From Microbacterium sp. MF43 (GTDB lineage Bacteria > Actinomycetota > Actinomycetes > Actinomycetales > Microbacteriaceae), in contig NZ_JABBDY010000004.1 of the NCBI RefSeq assembly GCF_012847295.1, positions 186,001 to 250,000 on the forward strand: a stretch of DNA of 64,000 nucleotides. Reading direction: 5' to 3'. Positions 16,252-23,919 of this stretch are shown one piece after another (position 1 is the stretch's first letter; each line of letters opens with the position of its first letter). The notes beneath the pieces are model-generated. The model was not told where the DNA came from. It worked only from the letters and a program-made list of their open reading frames with translations, and did no database searches. The translations under genes and the position numbers were made by a program.

Positions 16252-16295
16252 AAGACCCCCCGATCTAGGCTCGCTGCCGACGGATCGGGGGTCTT
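16252..16295 (+). terminator. Terminator after the RND gene
   Basis: AAGACCCCCCGATC (16252-16265) pairs with GATCGGGGGTCTT (16283-16295), followed by TCTTCG. The loop contains TAGGCT (16266-16271), the hexamer used as -10 elsewhere here, so the same DNA may also start the next gene's transcript. Confidence 0.8.
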
Positions 16296-16330
16296 CTTCG
16301 TCGGGCTCCCCTCCATGGAAGGGATCACCG

Positions 16331-18250
16331 GTGAAACCTGAACGGTTCATGCTCCTCGTCGCGCTTCCCCTCGTCGCGATCGTGGCGATCGTCGCGCTCG
16401 TGCTCACGCAGTCGGGAGGCGGCGACACCGAGGCCGACTCGAGAGACGAACCCTCGTGGACGTTCATCGCGTATGTCATGGGAGACACCAACCTCGAGCC
16501 CTACGCGCTCGACGATCTCAGCGAGATGGCTTCGGTCGGGTCGAGCGAAGAGCTCAACATCGTCACGATGGTCGACCGCAGCCCCGACTACTCGTCGGAC
16601 GGCGTGCTCAACCTCGACGACTGGGAAGACACGAAGCTCTTCGAGGTGCAGCAGGACGAGTTCGTCGAGCTCGACGACCTCGGTGAGCTCAACACGGGCG
16701 ATCCCGCCACGCTCGCGTCATTCATCGAGACTGCGATCACTGAGTACCCCGCCGACAACTATGCGCTGCTGCTGTGGGACCACGGCGGCGGATGGCTCGG
16801 CATGGGGGCCGACGAGACCGATGACGAGGATGCCCTCGAACTCGACGAGATCTCGCAGGGCATCGGCGAGGGGCTCTCGGCGGCCGGGGTCGACAAGCTG
16901 GACCTGCTCGGCTTCGACGCCTGCCTGATGGCGACGTACGAGGTGGTCAGCTCGCTCGCGCCCTACGCCGACTACATGGTCGCCTCGGAGGAGGTCGAGC
17001 CGGGGCACGGCTGGAACTACGAGCAGCTCGCCGTCATCGAGGAGGATCCGTCGACGGATGCCCCGACTCTCGCCGCCGCGATGCTCGAGGGGTTCCAGGA
17101 GCAGGCGGTCGAGGAGGACACCGTCTCCGACATCACGCTCGGCATCCTCGATCTGAGCGGCGTCGATGCGCTGGTGACGGCGATGGACGACGTGGCCGCG
17201 GACTTCGTCGCCGACCCTGCGGCGTACACGCCGGACCTCGCGCTGGCGCAGCACGATGTGCTCGAGTTCGGCCGCGACCCCGATCCGTCGCAGAGCTTCT
17301 ATCAGATCGACCTCGGCGGATTCCTCGACAACCTCATCGAAGACGGCGAGGGGGAGCTGGCGGAGAGCGCGGCCACCGCCCGCGAGGCGCTCGACGCGAT
17401 GGTGCTCCAGCACATCGCGGGTGAGGCGACGAGCGCGTCGACAGGGCTCTCCATCTACTTCCCGCCGCTGCGCTCGTGGTTCTACGACGACTACATGCGT
17501 CTCGAGGACGTCCCCGCGTGGCCGGCGGCGCTCGCCGAGTTCTACGCGAGCGGACAGACGCTGGGCGCGTCGGGACAGGCGACCTTCGACGAAGGCGCAC
17601 CGCCCGTGGCCACCACGGGAGACGAGGGTCTCAGCGTCTTCGCCCCGCTCGCCGACGGGTCGTCCGACTCGGTCGTCGAGGCGACCGTCGCGGTGGGGTT
17701 CGAGTGGGAGGGCGAGTCGGTCTACGCCATGCAGATGCCGGCGTATGTCGTCGAGCAGGACGGCCGGACCGGCATCCGGGCCGACTCGGACCTGACCTAC
17801 ATGACGATCGGCGACGGCGCGGAATCGGAGCTCGTCTATCAGAGCATCGGCATCGACCCGGGGACCGGAAACACGGTGATCGACATCCCGCTGGATTACG
17901 TGGCCCCGGGCGACGACCCCGACGTCTACGAGGATGCCCTCCTGTCGATCGTCATCGACGAGAACGGCGAGATCATCGAGCAGGACTTCTATGCGCGTGA
18001 TGCCGGTGGGACCCTCGGCGCTTACGCGCCCGACCCCGAGGGGACGCTCTTCCCGATCGCGCTGGTCTCGACGGAGGATGACGAGTGGGTGTACCAGCGC
18101 ACCGGTGACGAGGGCGTCTCGGCCGACCTCGATTCGCTCGAGTACGCGATCGAGCCGGTACCCGCCGGAACCAAGCTGCTTCTCGACCTGATCGTGCGCG
18201 ACTACAGCGGCGCGGGCGACGACGTGGAGGTCTGGGTCGACATCGAATGA
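16331..18250 (+). CDS. Clostripain-family (C11) cysteine protease, membrane-anchored or secreted
   Basis: 639 residues. A single hydrophobic segment near the N-terminus (FMLLVALPLVAIVAIVALVLT, ~residues 7-27) is followed by an acidic extracellular chain. The C11 catalytic His lies in ALLLWDHGGGWLGMG and the Cys in LDLLGFDACLMATYEV, followed by ADYMVASEEVEPGHGWNY. The remainder (~410-639) is beta-rich and of unknown role, perhaps substrate recognition. No lipobox Cys is seen. The GTG at 16331 has GGAAGGG upstream; the open frame farther upstream belongs to the RND gene region and is discarded. Substrate unknown; clostripain itself cleaves after Arg. Confidence 0.85.
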   Translation: MKPERFMLLVALPLVAIVAIVALVLTQSGGGDTEADSRDEPSWTFIAYVMGDTNLEPYALDDLSEMASVGSSEELNIVTMVDRSPDYSSDGVLNLDDWEDTKLFEVQQDEFVELDDLGELNTGDPATLASFIETAITEYPADNYALLLWDHGGGWLGMGADETDDEDALELDEISQGIGEGLSAAGVDKLDLLGFDACLMATYEVVSSLAPYADYMVASEEVEPGHGWNYEQLAVIEEDPSTDAPTLAAAMLEGFQEQAVEEDTVSDITLGILDLSGVDALVTAMDDVAADFVADPAAYTPDLALAQHDVLEFGRDPDPSQSFYQIDLGGFLDNLIEDGEGELAESAATAREALDAMVLQHIAGEATSASTGLSIYFPPLRSWFYDDYMRLEDVPAWPAALAEFYASGQTLGASGQATFDEGAPPVATTGDEGLSVFAPLADGSSDSVVEATVAVGFEWEGESVYAMQMPAYVVEQDGRTGIRADSDLTYMTIGDGAESELVYQSIGIDPGTGNTVIDIPLDYVAPGDDPDVYEDALLSIVIDENGEIIEQDFYARDAGGTLGAYAPDPEGTLFPIALVSTEDDEWVYQRTGDEGVSADLDSLEYAIEPVPAGTKLLLDLIVRDYSGAGDDVEVWVDIE

Positions 18251-18257
18251 CCGGGGG

Positions 18258-19334
18258 TCAGTCGGCGCGACCGGCCGCTTCGAGGAAGCGGATGAAGACG
18301 GCGATCCAGCCGAAGATCAACGCGAACACGATGATCTCGAACGCGGTCAGCGAGAAGTACCCGACCGCAGGGATGAAGAGGATCACCGAGGCGATCGTCG
18401 CGGCGAAGAAGGACCAGGACGCCACGAAATAGCTTCGGGGCATGCCGCGCAGGAGCGTCGGCCCGCTCACCAGCAGCACGATGAACATCGCGGCCATCCC
18501 GGAGGCCGAGATGTTGTGGAGAGCGAGGTTCACGTCGACGGGAAAGATCCCGACGCACGCGAGCATGATGCCCATCACCACGAACAGGATCGGCACGACG
18601 CGCGCGCCTCGCGGGTTCTCGAGGACGCCGGCGCGAACCTGCTCCTCCATGTCGTTGGCGATGTAGACGGCGAAGGTCGTGACGAGCAGACCGCCCGCGA
18701 TGAGCGTGCCGTTGAAGATCCAGCTCGACAGCGCATCGAACGAGCCGAGGTGGCTGAAATGAACGGTCCACCACTCCGGATCCGGGGTCGTGACCATCGC
18801 GGTCAAGGTGCCGATCACGATGAACGTCATGAGCAGGGACGACATCCGCTGCGTCGTCATGCTTGAGACCGACAGATAGACGATGTAGGCGGACAGTCCG
18901 AGGGTGACCGTCATCAGGACCACGGCCCAGAAGGTGATCACCGGCAGGCCGATGAAGCCGAGCGCGAGGACGCGGTACAGCGCGTACGTCGCGAGGAAGG
19001 CGAGTGCGATGTGGACGATCACGACCGAGATGGTGTTGACCGTGAACTTCCATGAGGGCAGGGATCGCCGCCACTCCTGACCGGGCCGGTTGCGTGAGCG
19101 CCAGTAGCCGATCGTCGCGGCGATCGCGGCCACGACGGCCGCCCCGATCGCCGCCCACAGCGCGAACGGATCCTCGTCGGCCAGGCTGAGCGACGGTGCG
19201 AGCAGTGCGACGACGAAGCCGTACAGGGCGCCGGCGATGCCGCCGGCGAAGGCGAGGTAGACCGCTTCCGACTCGACGCGGCGCGTCGGGGCAGGCGTGC
19301 CATCCGGCAGGAGATCGGTGCGAGGCGAGGCCAT
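18258..19334 (-). CDS. DUF998-family integral membrane protein
   Basis: 358 residues with about 10 predicted membrane segments. The DUF998 part shows TTPDPEWWTVHFSHLGSF, WIFNGTLIAGGLL, GIFPVDVNLALHNISASGMA and a C-terminal helix cluster. The N-terminal 140 residues add extra helices. A paralogue with the same WW-HFS-LG-FD and FNGT motifs lies at 20737-19466 on the same strand. Function of the family is unknown. The ATG at 19334 lies 6 nt after a TACACT box (complement of 19341-19346), so the transcript is probably leaderless. Its end is 8 nt from the convergent clostripain stop. Confidence 0.8.
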   Translation of the reverse strand: MASPRTDLLPDGTPAPTRRVESEAVYLAFAGGIAGALYGFVVALLAPSLSLADEDPFALWAAIGAAVVAAIAATIGYWRSRNRPGQEWRRSLPSWKFTVNTISVVIVHIALAFLATYALYRVLALGFIGLPVITFWAVVLMTVTLGLSAYIVYLSVSSMTTQRMSSLLMTFIVIGTLTAMVTTPDPEWWTVHFSHLGSFDALSSWIFNGTLIAGGLLVTTFAVYIANDMEEQVRAGVLENPRGARVVPILFVVMGIMLACVGIFPVDVNLALHNISASGMAAMFIVLLVSGPTLLRGMPRSYFVASWSFFAATIASVILFIPAVGYFSLTAFEIIVFALIFGWIAVFIRFLEAAGRAD

Positions 19335-19340
19335 GGCGTC

Positions 19341-19346
19341 AGTGTA
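19341..19346 (-). promoter_or_regulatory. -10 box (TACACT) of leaderless DUF998 promoter
   Basis: On the minus strand TACACT, then GACGCC, then ATG at 19334: a 6-nt gap without a ribosome binding site. Confidence 0.5.
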
Positions 19347-19391
19347 GGACCGGTGGATGCCTCGGCCCCGCGACGCGCGGGACCGGCCAGG

Positions 19392-20018
19392 TCAGCGCGT
19401 CCGGTGCAGCCAGGGCCGAAGCATCCGCGTCACCCACGGCAGCACGAGGTACGTCATCACTGGCGTCAGAAGCAGAGTCGCGAGGAGGACGCGGAGGACG
19501 AGCGGCTGATCCGCGAAGCCGGGGACGAAGCCGAGCAGCCACGACGCGAGCAGGTTCGTGGGGAAGAACCCGAGCCAGATGGCGACGGCCTGCTTCCAGC
19601 GGGGCGGTGCTGCGGGAATCGGCTGCTGGATCGGGCCGGTCGCGGAAGAGGCATCCGCGTCCCCTCCGGCGTCACGAGACTCGACGTGTGTCGCGAAAGG
19701 CGCGTCGAACCAGCCTTCGATGCCGGTACGACGCTCGACGCGGACTTCGCGGGCGAAAGCGCGGCCGGAGTCGAGCCACCACGAGCGCTGGGGCGACTGC
19801 TCCCACGCTTCGAGGGTCGGGATGTCGCGGAAGCGGTACAGCATGTACCAGAGGTCGCTGCCTTCGCCGGCGCGGACCCAGCCCGAGCCGAGGAAGCCCG
19901 CGAAGCCGGTCGCGAGATCTGTACCCGCCTGCATCCAACTCGTGGCTTCGACAGTGCGGGACGGGTCGATCCGTCGTTCGATCGCGACGGTGATGGGGTG
20001 GGCCACGGGTTCTGCCAT
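19392..20018 (-). CDS. ABM-domain (antibiotic biosynthesis monooxygenase-like) membrane protein
   Basis: 208 residues. The N-terminal ~100 residues form an ABM ferredoxin-like fold: HPITVAIERRIDPSRTVEA, LWYMLYRFRDIPTLEAWEQS and WWLDSGRAF. The C-terminal ~70 residues hold two membrane helices (QAVAIWLGFFPTNLLASWLLGFV and VLLATLLLTPVMTYLVLPWV), the arrangement of COG3224-type proteins. Function unknown; monooxygenase activity should not be assumed. MAEPVAHPI at 20018 is the natural start; ATGs at 20023-20027 are alternatives. The gene overlaps the tail of the DUF998 frame at 19466-20737, which lacks its expected stop. Confidence 0.75.
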   Translation of the reverse strand: MAEPVAHPITVAIERRIDPSRTVEATSWMQAGTDLATGFAGFLGSGWVRAGEGSDLWYMLYRFRDIPTLEAWEQSPQRSWWLDSGRAFAREVRVERRTGIEGWFDAPFATHVESRDAGGDADASSATGPIQQPIPAAPPRWKQAVAIWLGFFPTNLLASWLLGFVPGFADQPLVLRVLLATLLLTPVMTYLVLPWVTRMLRPWLHRTR

Positions 20019-20737
20019 GCCATCCATTCCACACGATCGAGCGGTTCGGTGACCGCCTCGCGCAGCGAGAGGTGCGGCGGGGCGTCCGGACACGCGGCGA
20101 GCATCCGCGGGAGCACGCTCAGCCAGGCGCCCACGGACGCGAACCCGAAGAACTCGAAGCAGGCGAGGGTGATGAAACCAGCGGTGAGCAGGACCATGCC
20201 GGTCGCCAGCAGAATGACGCACAGCGCCGAGGCGGTGCGGAACCGCCGCGCGAAGCCGGGGATGCCGAGGCTCGTCGCGACGATGGCGAGGAGGGAGAGA
20301 CCGAGACCCGCCGCCGCGACGTCGTGCATGACAGGGCTCACCGGGATGGGGATGAGGCCGACCACCGTCAGGTGCAGGCCAGCCGACATGACGGAGACCC
20401 GGAACGCGCGGGCCGTCTTGCGCCCGGTGCTCGTCGGGAGAACGGTGACGGCGAGCACACCGTACGTGGCCAGCAGGAAGCCGGAGACGATCGCCGTGCC
20501 GTTGAACACGTGGCCGGACAGGTCGTCGAAGGTGCCGAGCTGCGAGAAGTGGAGCTGCCACCACAGCGGATCGCGGGTGGTCAGCACGGCGACGATGACG
20601 CCTGCGGCGAGTGCCGCCATGGCCCCGTGGCTGAAGTGGTGGGCGGTGTGCCGGGCGCTCGGTCGCTGCGCCGCGGAGGGCGCCAAGGAGGCGACGCTCG
20701 GGCGTTCGGGATATGCGAGGAGGGTCACGGGACTCAC
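19466..20737 (-). CDS. Second DUF998-family membrane protein, stop codon apparently missing
   Basis: The first ~235 residues are a clear DUF998 protein, paralogous to the gene ending at 18258: TTRDPLWWQLHFSQLGTFDD, HVFNGTAIVSGFLL, LIPIPVSPVMHDVAAAG and GFITLACFEFFGFASVG, with about six membrane helices. After PLDRVEWM (near 20025) the frame does not stop but runs on for ~185 codons antiphase through the whole ABM gene, giving Ser/Arg/Pro-rich nonsense. A single TGG-to-TGA difference at VEW or MAW would end it at the ABM start, the usual coupled layout. The biologically meaningful part is ~20020-20737. The GTG at 20737 is my choice of start. Confidence 0.6.
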   Translation of the reverse strand: MSPVTLLAYPERPSVASLAPSAAQRPSARHTAHHFSHGAMAALAAGVIVAVLTTRDPLWWQLHFSQLGTFDDLSGHVFNGTAIVSGFLLATYGVLAVTVLPTSTGRKTARAFRVSVMSAGLHLTVVGLIPIPVSPVMHDVAAAGLGLSLLAIVATSLGIPGFARRFRTASALCVILLATGMVLLTAGFITLACFEFFGFASVGAWLSVLPRMLAACPDAPPHLSLREAVTEPLDRVEWMAWQNPWPTPSPSRSNDGSTRPALSKPRVGCRRVQISRPASRASSARAGSAPAKAATSGTCCTASATSRPSKRGSSRPSARGGSTPAALSPAKSASSVVPASKAGSTRLSRHTSSLVTPEGTRMPLPRPARSSSRFPQHRPAGSRPSPSGSGSSPRTCSRRGCSASSPASRISRSSSASSSRLCF

Positions 20738-20907
20738 GTTCTGTGTGTGCGTCGAGACCCCGAGTCGTCGACCCCCCAAGTCGAACGCCTCGGAGAATCG
20801 TCGCGCGCTACGCTGACGGGTCCCCAGGAAAGCGGATGGACCGCTATTGGGGACATGATAACGCCAACTGCATGTAAACCCCCAGGGTGTATCCAAATCC
20901 CGGATGA

Positions 20908-20936
20908 GGAACTTTCCCAGATCGGTGGTCTAATCT
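20908..20936 (+). promoter_or_regulatory. Candidate promoter of the DEAD-box helicase
   Basis: TAATCT (20931-20936) is a good -10. GGAACT (20908-20913) sits 17 bp upstream and resembles the GGAAC -35 of ECF sigma factors such as SigE/SigH, not TTGACA. Transcription from here gives a ~200-nt leader. Confidence 0.35.
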
Positions 20937-20990
20937 GGCTTCGTCGGCTCTGGACACCGCGTGATTGCGCGGATGGGTTTGTGAGTCCAA

Positions 20991-21042
20991 GGGGCCGATG
21001 GTGGAGACGAATCCGTCTCGACGACCATCACTGAATGGCCCC
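20991..21042 (+). ncRNA. Structured 5' leader element of the DEAD-box mRNA
   Basis: Nested stems: GGGGCC (20991-20996) with GGCCCC (21037-21042); GATGGT (20997-21002) with ACCATC (21024-21029); GAGACG (21004-21009) with CGTCTC (21014-21019) around an AATC loop. It lies ~100 nt before the helicase start. Cold-shock-type helicase mRNAs often carry long structured leaders; that role is inferred. Confidence 0.45.
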
Positions 21043-21143
21043 CGGCCGACGACAGTCCGGGTCTCTTCGCGTCGCACGGCGTCCTGACACGCGTGCGGCG
21101 GCGGAGCGCTGTTCTCTGCAGAACAACCCAGAAGGACACGCAC

Positions 21144-23147
21144 GTGCCCAAGAACAAGAAGCCAGCCGGCGGCCGTCCCGCGAAGAACTTCGAGCCCCGC
21201 TACGCCGCGAAGACCAGCTACCAGGACCGCAAACGCCGGCCGGGGGAGTCGTCAGCGGGGAAGCCCGGAAGCAAGAGCGCCGGCCACCGCGGTCATCGTC
21301 CGGAGCAGGCGGATGCCGCGCCCAAGCGCCGCTGGACCGCTCAGGAGCGGGCAGGGCGCGACGAGGCCCGCGGCATCCGCACTCACGCCGGCGCGCGTGA
21401 CGAGCGCGGCGGCCGCTCGTACGACGACCGCCCGCGTCGGGATGAGCGAGGAGGGCGCGACCCCCGTGCCGGCCGCTCGTACGAGGACCGCCCCGCGCGG
21501 TCCGTTTCCGACCGCACGTCCCGCCCGTCCCATCTCGACCGGGTCGACCGCGACGACCGCCGCTCCTTCGGCGACGCCCGCCCGTCGTACCGCCGTGACG
21601 ACCGTCCGCGTCGGGATGACCGGCCGGCGCGTTCGTTCGATGACCGTCCGCGTCGGGATGATCGTCCGGCGCGTTCGTTCGATGACCGTCCGCGTCGGGA
21701 TGATCGTCCGGCTCGTTCGTTCGATGACCGTCCGCGTCGGGATGATCGTCCGGCTCGTTCGTTCGACGACCGCCCGCGTCGGGATGATCGTCCGGCGCGT
21801 TCGTTCGACGACCGCCCGCGTCGGGATGACCGGCCGCGCCGCGGCGCCGCGCCGACCCGATCGGACTGGAACGCGCCGGCGCGCTCGGCCGCGCACGAGG
21901 CGCACGTCGACGTCGTCCACGAGCGCCTTCAGGCCGAGGCCGTCCAGGCGGGCGAGGTCGCAGACGTGAGCTTCGCCGACCTCGGCCTGGGCGACAACAT
22001 CGTCCGCACGCTCGCCGAGCTCGGGGCATCCCAGCCGTTCCCGATTCAGGCGGCGACGATCCCGCCGATCCTCGCGGGCAAGGACGTGCTCGCCCGCGGA
22101 CGCACCGGATCGGGCAAGACGATCGCCTTCGGTGCTCCGCTGGTGGAGAGCGTGCTCCGGTCCCAGACGGGGCAGCGCCGTGAGTTCGGCCGGGCGCCGA
22201 AGGCCCTCATCCTCGCGCCGACGCGCGAGCTGGCCCTCCAGATCGACCGGACGATCCAGCCGATCGCGCGCAGTGTCGGCCTCTTCACCACCCAGATCTA
22301 CGGCGGTGTCCCCCAGGGCCGCCAGGTGGGCGCCCTCAAGCGGGGCGTCGACATCATCATCGGAACCCCCGGACGCATCGAGGACCTGGTCAACCAGGGC
22401 AAGCTCGATCTGTCCGGCATCCGCGTCGCGGTGCTCGACGAGGCCGATCACATGTGCGAGCTCGGATTCCTCGAGCCCGTGCAGCGAATCCTGCGCCTCA
22501 CCGCCGACGGGAGCCAGAAGCTGCTCTTCTCGGCCACGCTCGACCGCGAAGTCGCCGCACTGGTGGACGAGTTCCTGGTCGACCCGGCCGTCTACGAGGT
22601 CGCCGGCGAGGACCAGGACTCGGGCACGATCGACCACCGCGTCCTCGTGATCGATCACCGTGACAAGGGTGAGATCCTCGCGTCGCTCGTCGAGCGCGAG
22701 GGCAAGACCCTCGTCTTCGCCCGCACCCGCGCGTACGCGGAGATGCTCGCGGAAGAGTTCGATGACGCCGGCATCCGCGCCCTCGCACTCCATGGCGATC
22801 TGAACCAGGCCAAGCGCACGCGCAACCTGGAGCGCCTCACGTCGGGCCGCGTCCAGGTGCTCGTCGCCACCGATGTCGCCGCGCGAGGCATCCACGTCGA
22901 CGACATCGATCTCGTGGTGCAGGCGGACGCGCCCGACGAGTACAAGACCTATCTGCATCGGTCGGGCCGCACCGGTCGCGCCGGCCGCTCGGGAACCGTC
23001 GTCACGCTCATCACACGCCAGCGCCGCCGCCGCATGACCGAATTGCTGGATCGCGCCGAGATTCACGCGCCGTTCGACGAGGTCCGTCCCGGCGATGACC
23101 TGCTCGAGGAGCTCTCGGGTCGTCAGCTCTCGGGCGTCGACGCCTGA
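21144..23147 (+). CDS. DEAD-box RNA helicase with Arg/Asp-rich N-terminal repeats
   Basis: 667 residues. Residues 1-260 are very basic and low-complexity, with 5-6 copies of a 14-residue unit DDRPRRDDRPARSF (~150-235), probably disordered and RNA-binding. The helicase core follows: Q-motif region VSFADLGLGDNIVRTLAELG, motif I GRTGSGKT, PTRELALQ, GTPGRIEDLV, motif II VLDEADHM, motif III SAT, then TLVFARTR, TDVAARGIHVDDIDLVV and motif VI HRSGRTGRAGR. It lacks a long C-terminal extension. Likely role: RNA remodelling in ribosome assembly, cold adaptation or mRNA decay. The GTG at 21144 has GAAGGA eight bases upstream. Ends at a strong terminator. Confidence 0.92.
   Translation: MPKNKKPAGGRPAKNFEPRYAAKTSYQDRKRRPGESSAGKPGSKSAGHRGHRPEQADAAPKRRWTAQERAGRDEARGIRTHAGARDERGGRSYDDRPRRDERGGRDPRAGRSYEDRPARSVSDRTSRPSHLDRVDRDDRRSFGDARPSYRRDDRPRRDDRPARSFDDRPRRDDRPARSFDDRPRRDDRPARSFDDRPRRDDRPARSFDDRPRRDDRPARSFDDRPRRDDRPRRGAAPTRSDWNAPARSAAHEAHVDVVHERLQAEAVQAGEVADVSFADLGLGDNIVRTLAELGASQPFPIQAATIPPILAGKDVLARGRTGSGKTIAFGAPLVESVLRSQTGQRREFGRAPKALILAPTRELALQIDRTIQPIARSVGLFTTQIYGGVPQGRQVGALKRGVDIIIGTPGRIEDLVNQGKLDLSGIRVAVLDEADHMCELGFLEPVQRILRLTADGSQKLLFSATLDREVAALVDEFLVDPAVYEVAGEDQDSGTIDHRVLVIDHRDKGEILASLVEREGKTLVFARTRAYAEMLAEEFDDAGIRALALHGDLNQAKRTRNLERLTSGRVQVLVATDVAARGIHVDDIDLVVQADAPDEYKTYLHRSGRTGRAGRSGTVVTLITRQRRRRMTELLDRAEIHAPFDEVRPGDDLLEELSGRQLSGVDA
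21599..21835 (+). repeat. 42-nt tandem repeats in the helicase gene
   Basis: Between five and six near-identical direct copies of a 42-nt unit (core GACCGTCCGCGTCGGGATGA) encode the 14-residue DDRPRRDDRPARSF unit. Copies differ mainly at silent positions (GCG/GCT, GAT/GAC). There are no spacers, so this is a coding repeat and not CRISPR. Confidence 0.9.
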
Positions 23148-23158
23148 AGCGTCTGGTC

Positions 23159-23194
23159 GCCGGCTCATCTCCCTCGCTGAGGAGGTGAGCCGGC
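23159..23194. terminator. Bidirectional terminator between helicase and TetR genes
   Basis: GCCGGCTCATCTCC (23159-23172) pairs with GGAGGTGAGCCGGC (23181-23194) with one mismatch around an 8-nt loop. Both flanking genes converge on it. Confidence 0.8.
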
Positions 23195-23860
23195 TCAGGC
23201 GGCGGTGGCCGTGCGCGTGATGGACGCGACCATGTCAGGGTCGCCGCCGAGGTCGAGCAGTCGTGAGCGCAAAGCCACGGCGGCGCGATCGTACGGCTCG
23301 GTGCTCGCATGCAGCAGCGACCGGGTGTTCGCGGCCTCGAGGAACGAGACGATCTCGAACGTGAGCTGTCGGGCCTCCTCGAGCCGGGGGAGCTCGCCTG
23401 CGGCCATGGCGTATTCGATGGAGATCGTCAGGTAGTCCTCCCACGCCGTCGAGGCGGCGACGACCGCGTCCCGCACCGGACCCGGCTTCGCGTCGTATTC
23501 GACGGATGTCGCGGCGAAGAAGCAGCCACCGCGGAAGACGCGCTCGTCGGAGTACTCCAGCCACGCCGAGATCAGGGCAACCAGGCGGTCGAGTCCACGT
23601 TCCGAGCGGGCCCGGGCGGGTGCGATGACGCGATCGACGAACACCTCGCGAGCCGCCGCGATCGTCGCCAGCTGCAGCTGCTCCTTCGAGCCGAACAGCG
23701 TTGCGATACCGCTCTTGCTATGACCAGAGGCATCCGCCAGCCGGCCGATCGTGAGGCCCTCCAGACCGTCGACGGACGCGGCATCGATCGCGTGCGCCAG
23801 GACCACCCGCCGCGACTCATCGCCGCGGACGCGGCGGCCATCGCGAACCTCTTGTGCCAT
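23195..23860 (-). CDS. TetR/AcrR-family transcriptional regulator
   Basis: 221 residues. The N-terminal HTH domain (residues ~18-65: VVLAHAIDAASVDGLEGLTIGRLADASGHSKSGIATLFGSKEQL) is typical TetR. The ligand-binding domain has the GCFFAATSVEYDAKPGPVRDA segment (residues ~111-131) common in TetR_C_6-like repressors. It is divergent from an alpha/beta hydrolase gene. Two TACGA-N4-TCGTA-like sites lie between them, so it most likely represses both genes. The ATG at 23860 is 6 nt after TAACCT (complement of 23867-23872), i.e. leaderless. Confidence 0.88.
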   Translation of the reverse strand: MAQEVRDGRRVRGDESRRVVLAHAIDAASVDGLEGLTIGRLADASGHSKSGIATLFGSKEQLQLATIAAAREVFVDRVIAPARARSERGLDRLVALISAWLEYSDERVFRGGCFFAATSVEYDAKPGPVRDAVVAASTAWEDYLTISIEYAMAAGELPRLEEARQLTFEIVSFLEAANTRSLLHASTEPYDRAAVALRSRLLDLGGDPDMVASITRTATAA

Positions 23861-23866
23861 GGGACG

Positions 23867-23872
23867 AGGTTA
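23867..23872 (-). promoter_or_regulatory. -10 box (TAACCT) of the leaderless tetR promoter
   Basis: On the minus strand TAACCT, then CGTCCC, then ATG at 23860. It directly abuts the tandem operators. Confidence 0.5.
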
Positions 23873-23875
23873 CCG

Positions 23876-23911
23876 TACGATCGTTCGTATTCATACGCAC
23901 GATCGTTCGTA
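23876..23911. promoter_or_regulatory. Tandem TetR operators between tetR and hydrolase
   Basis: TACGATCGTTCGTA (23876-23889) and CACGATCGTTCGTA (23898-23911) are two copies of a TACGA-N4-TCGTA palindrome 22 bp apart, with a further CGTATTCATACG palindrome bridging them. They cover the divergent promoters. Confidence 0.75.
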
Positions 23912-23919
23912 TAGATAGG

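Larger units (their letters stand above)
20738..21143 (+). other. 406-nt intergenic region: promoter and structured leader of the DEAD-box gene
   Basis: It is more AT-rich than its surroundings. It holds a hairpin at about 20820-20853 (TCCCCA...AGCGG/CCGCT...TGGGGA), a TAATCT -10-like box (20931-20936) with GGAACT at 20908-20913, and a three-tier stem-loop at 20991-21042. No credible gene was found on either strand. Confidence 0.5.

Noticed and set aside
21599-21835. Regular direct repeats that could suggest a CRISPR array
   Set aside because: The units are contiguous, in frame and encode DDRPRRDDRPARSF; there are no unique spacers and no cas genes.
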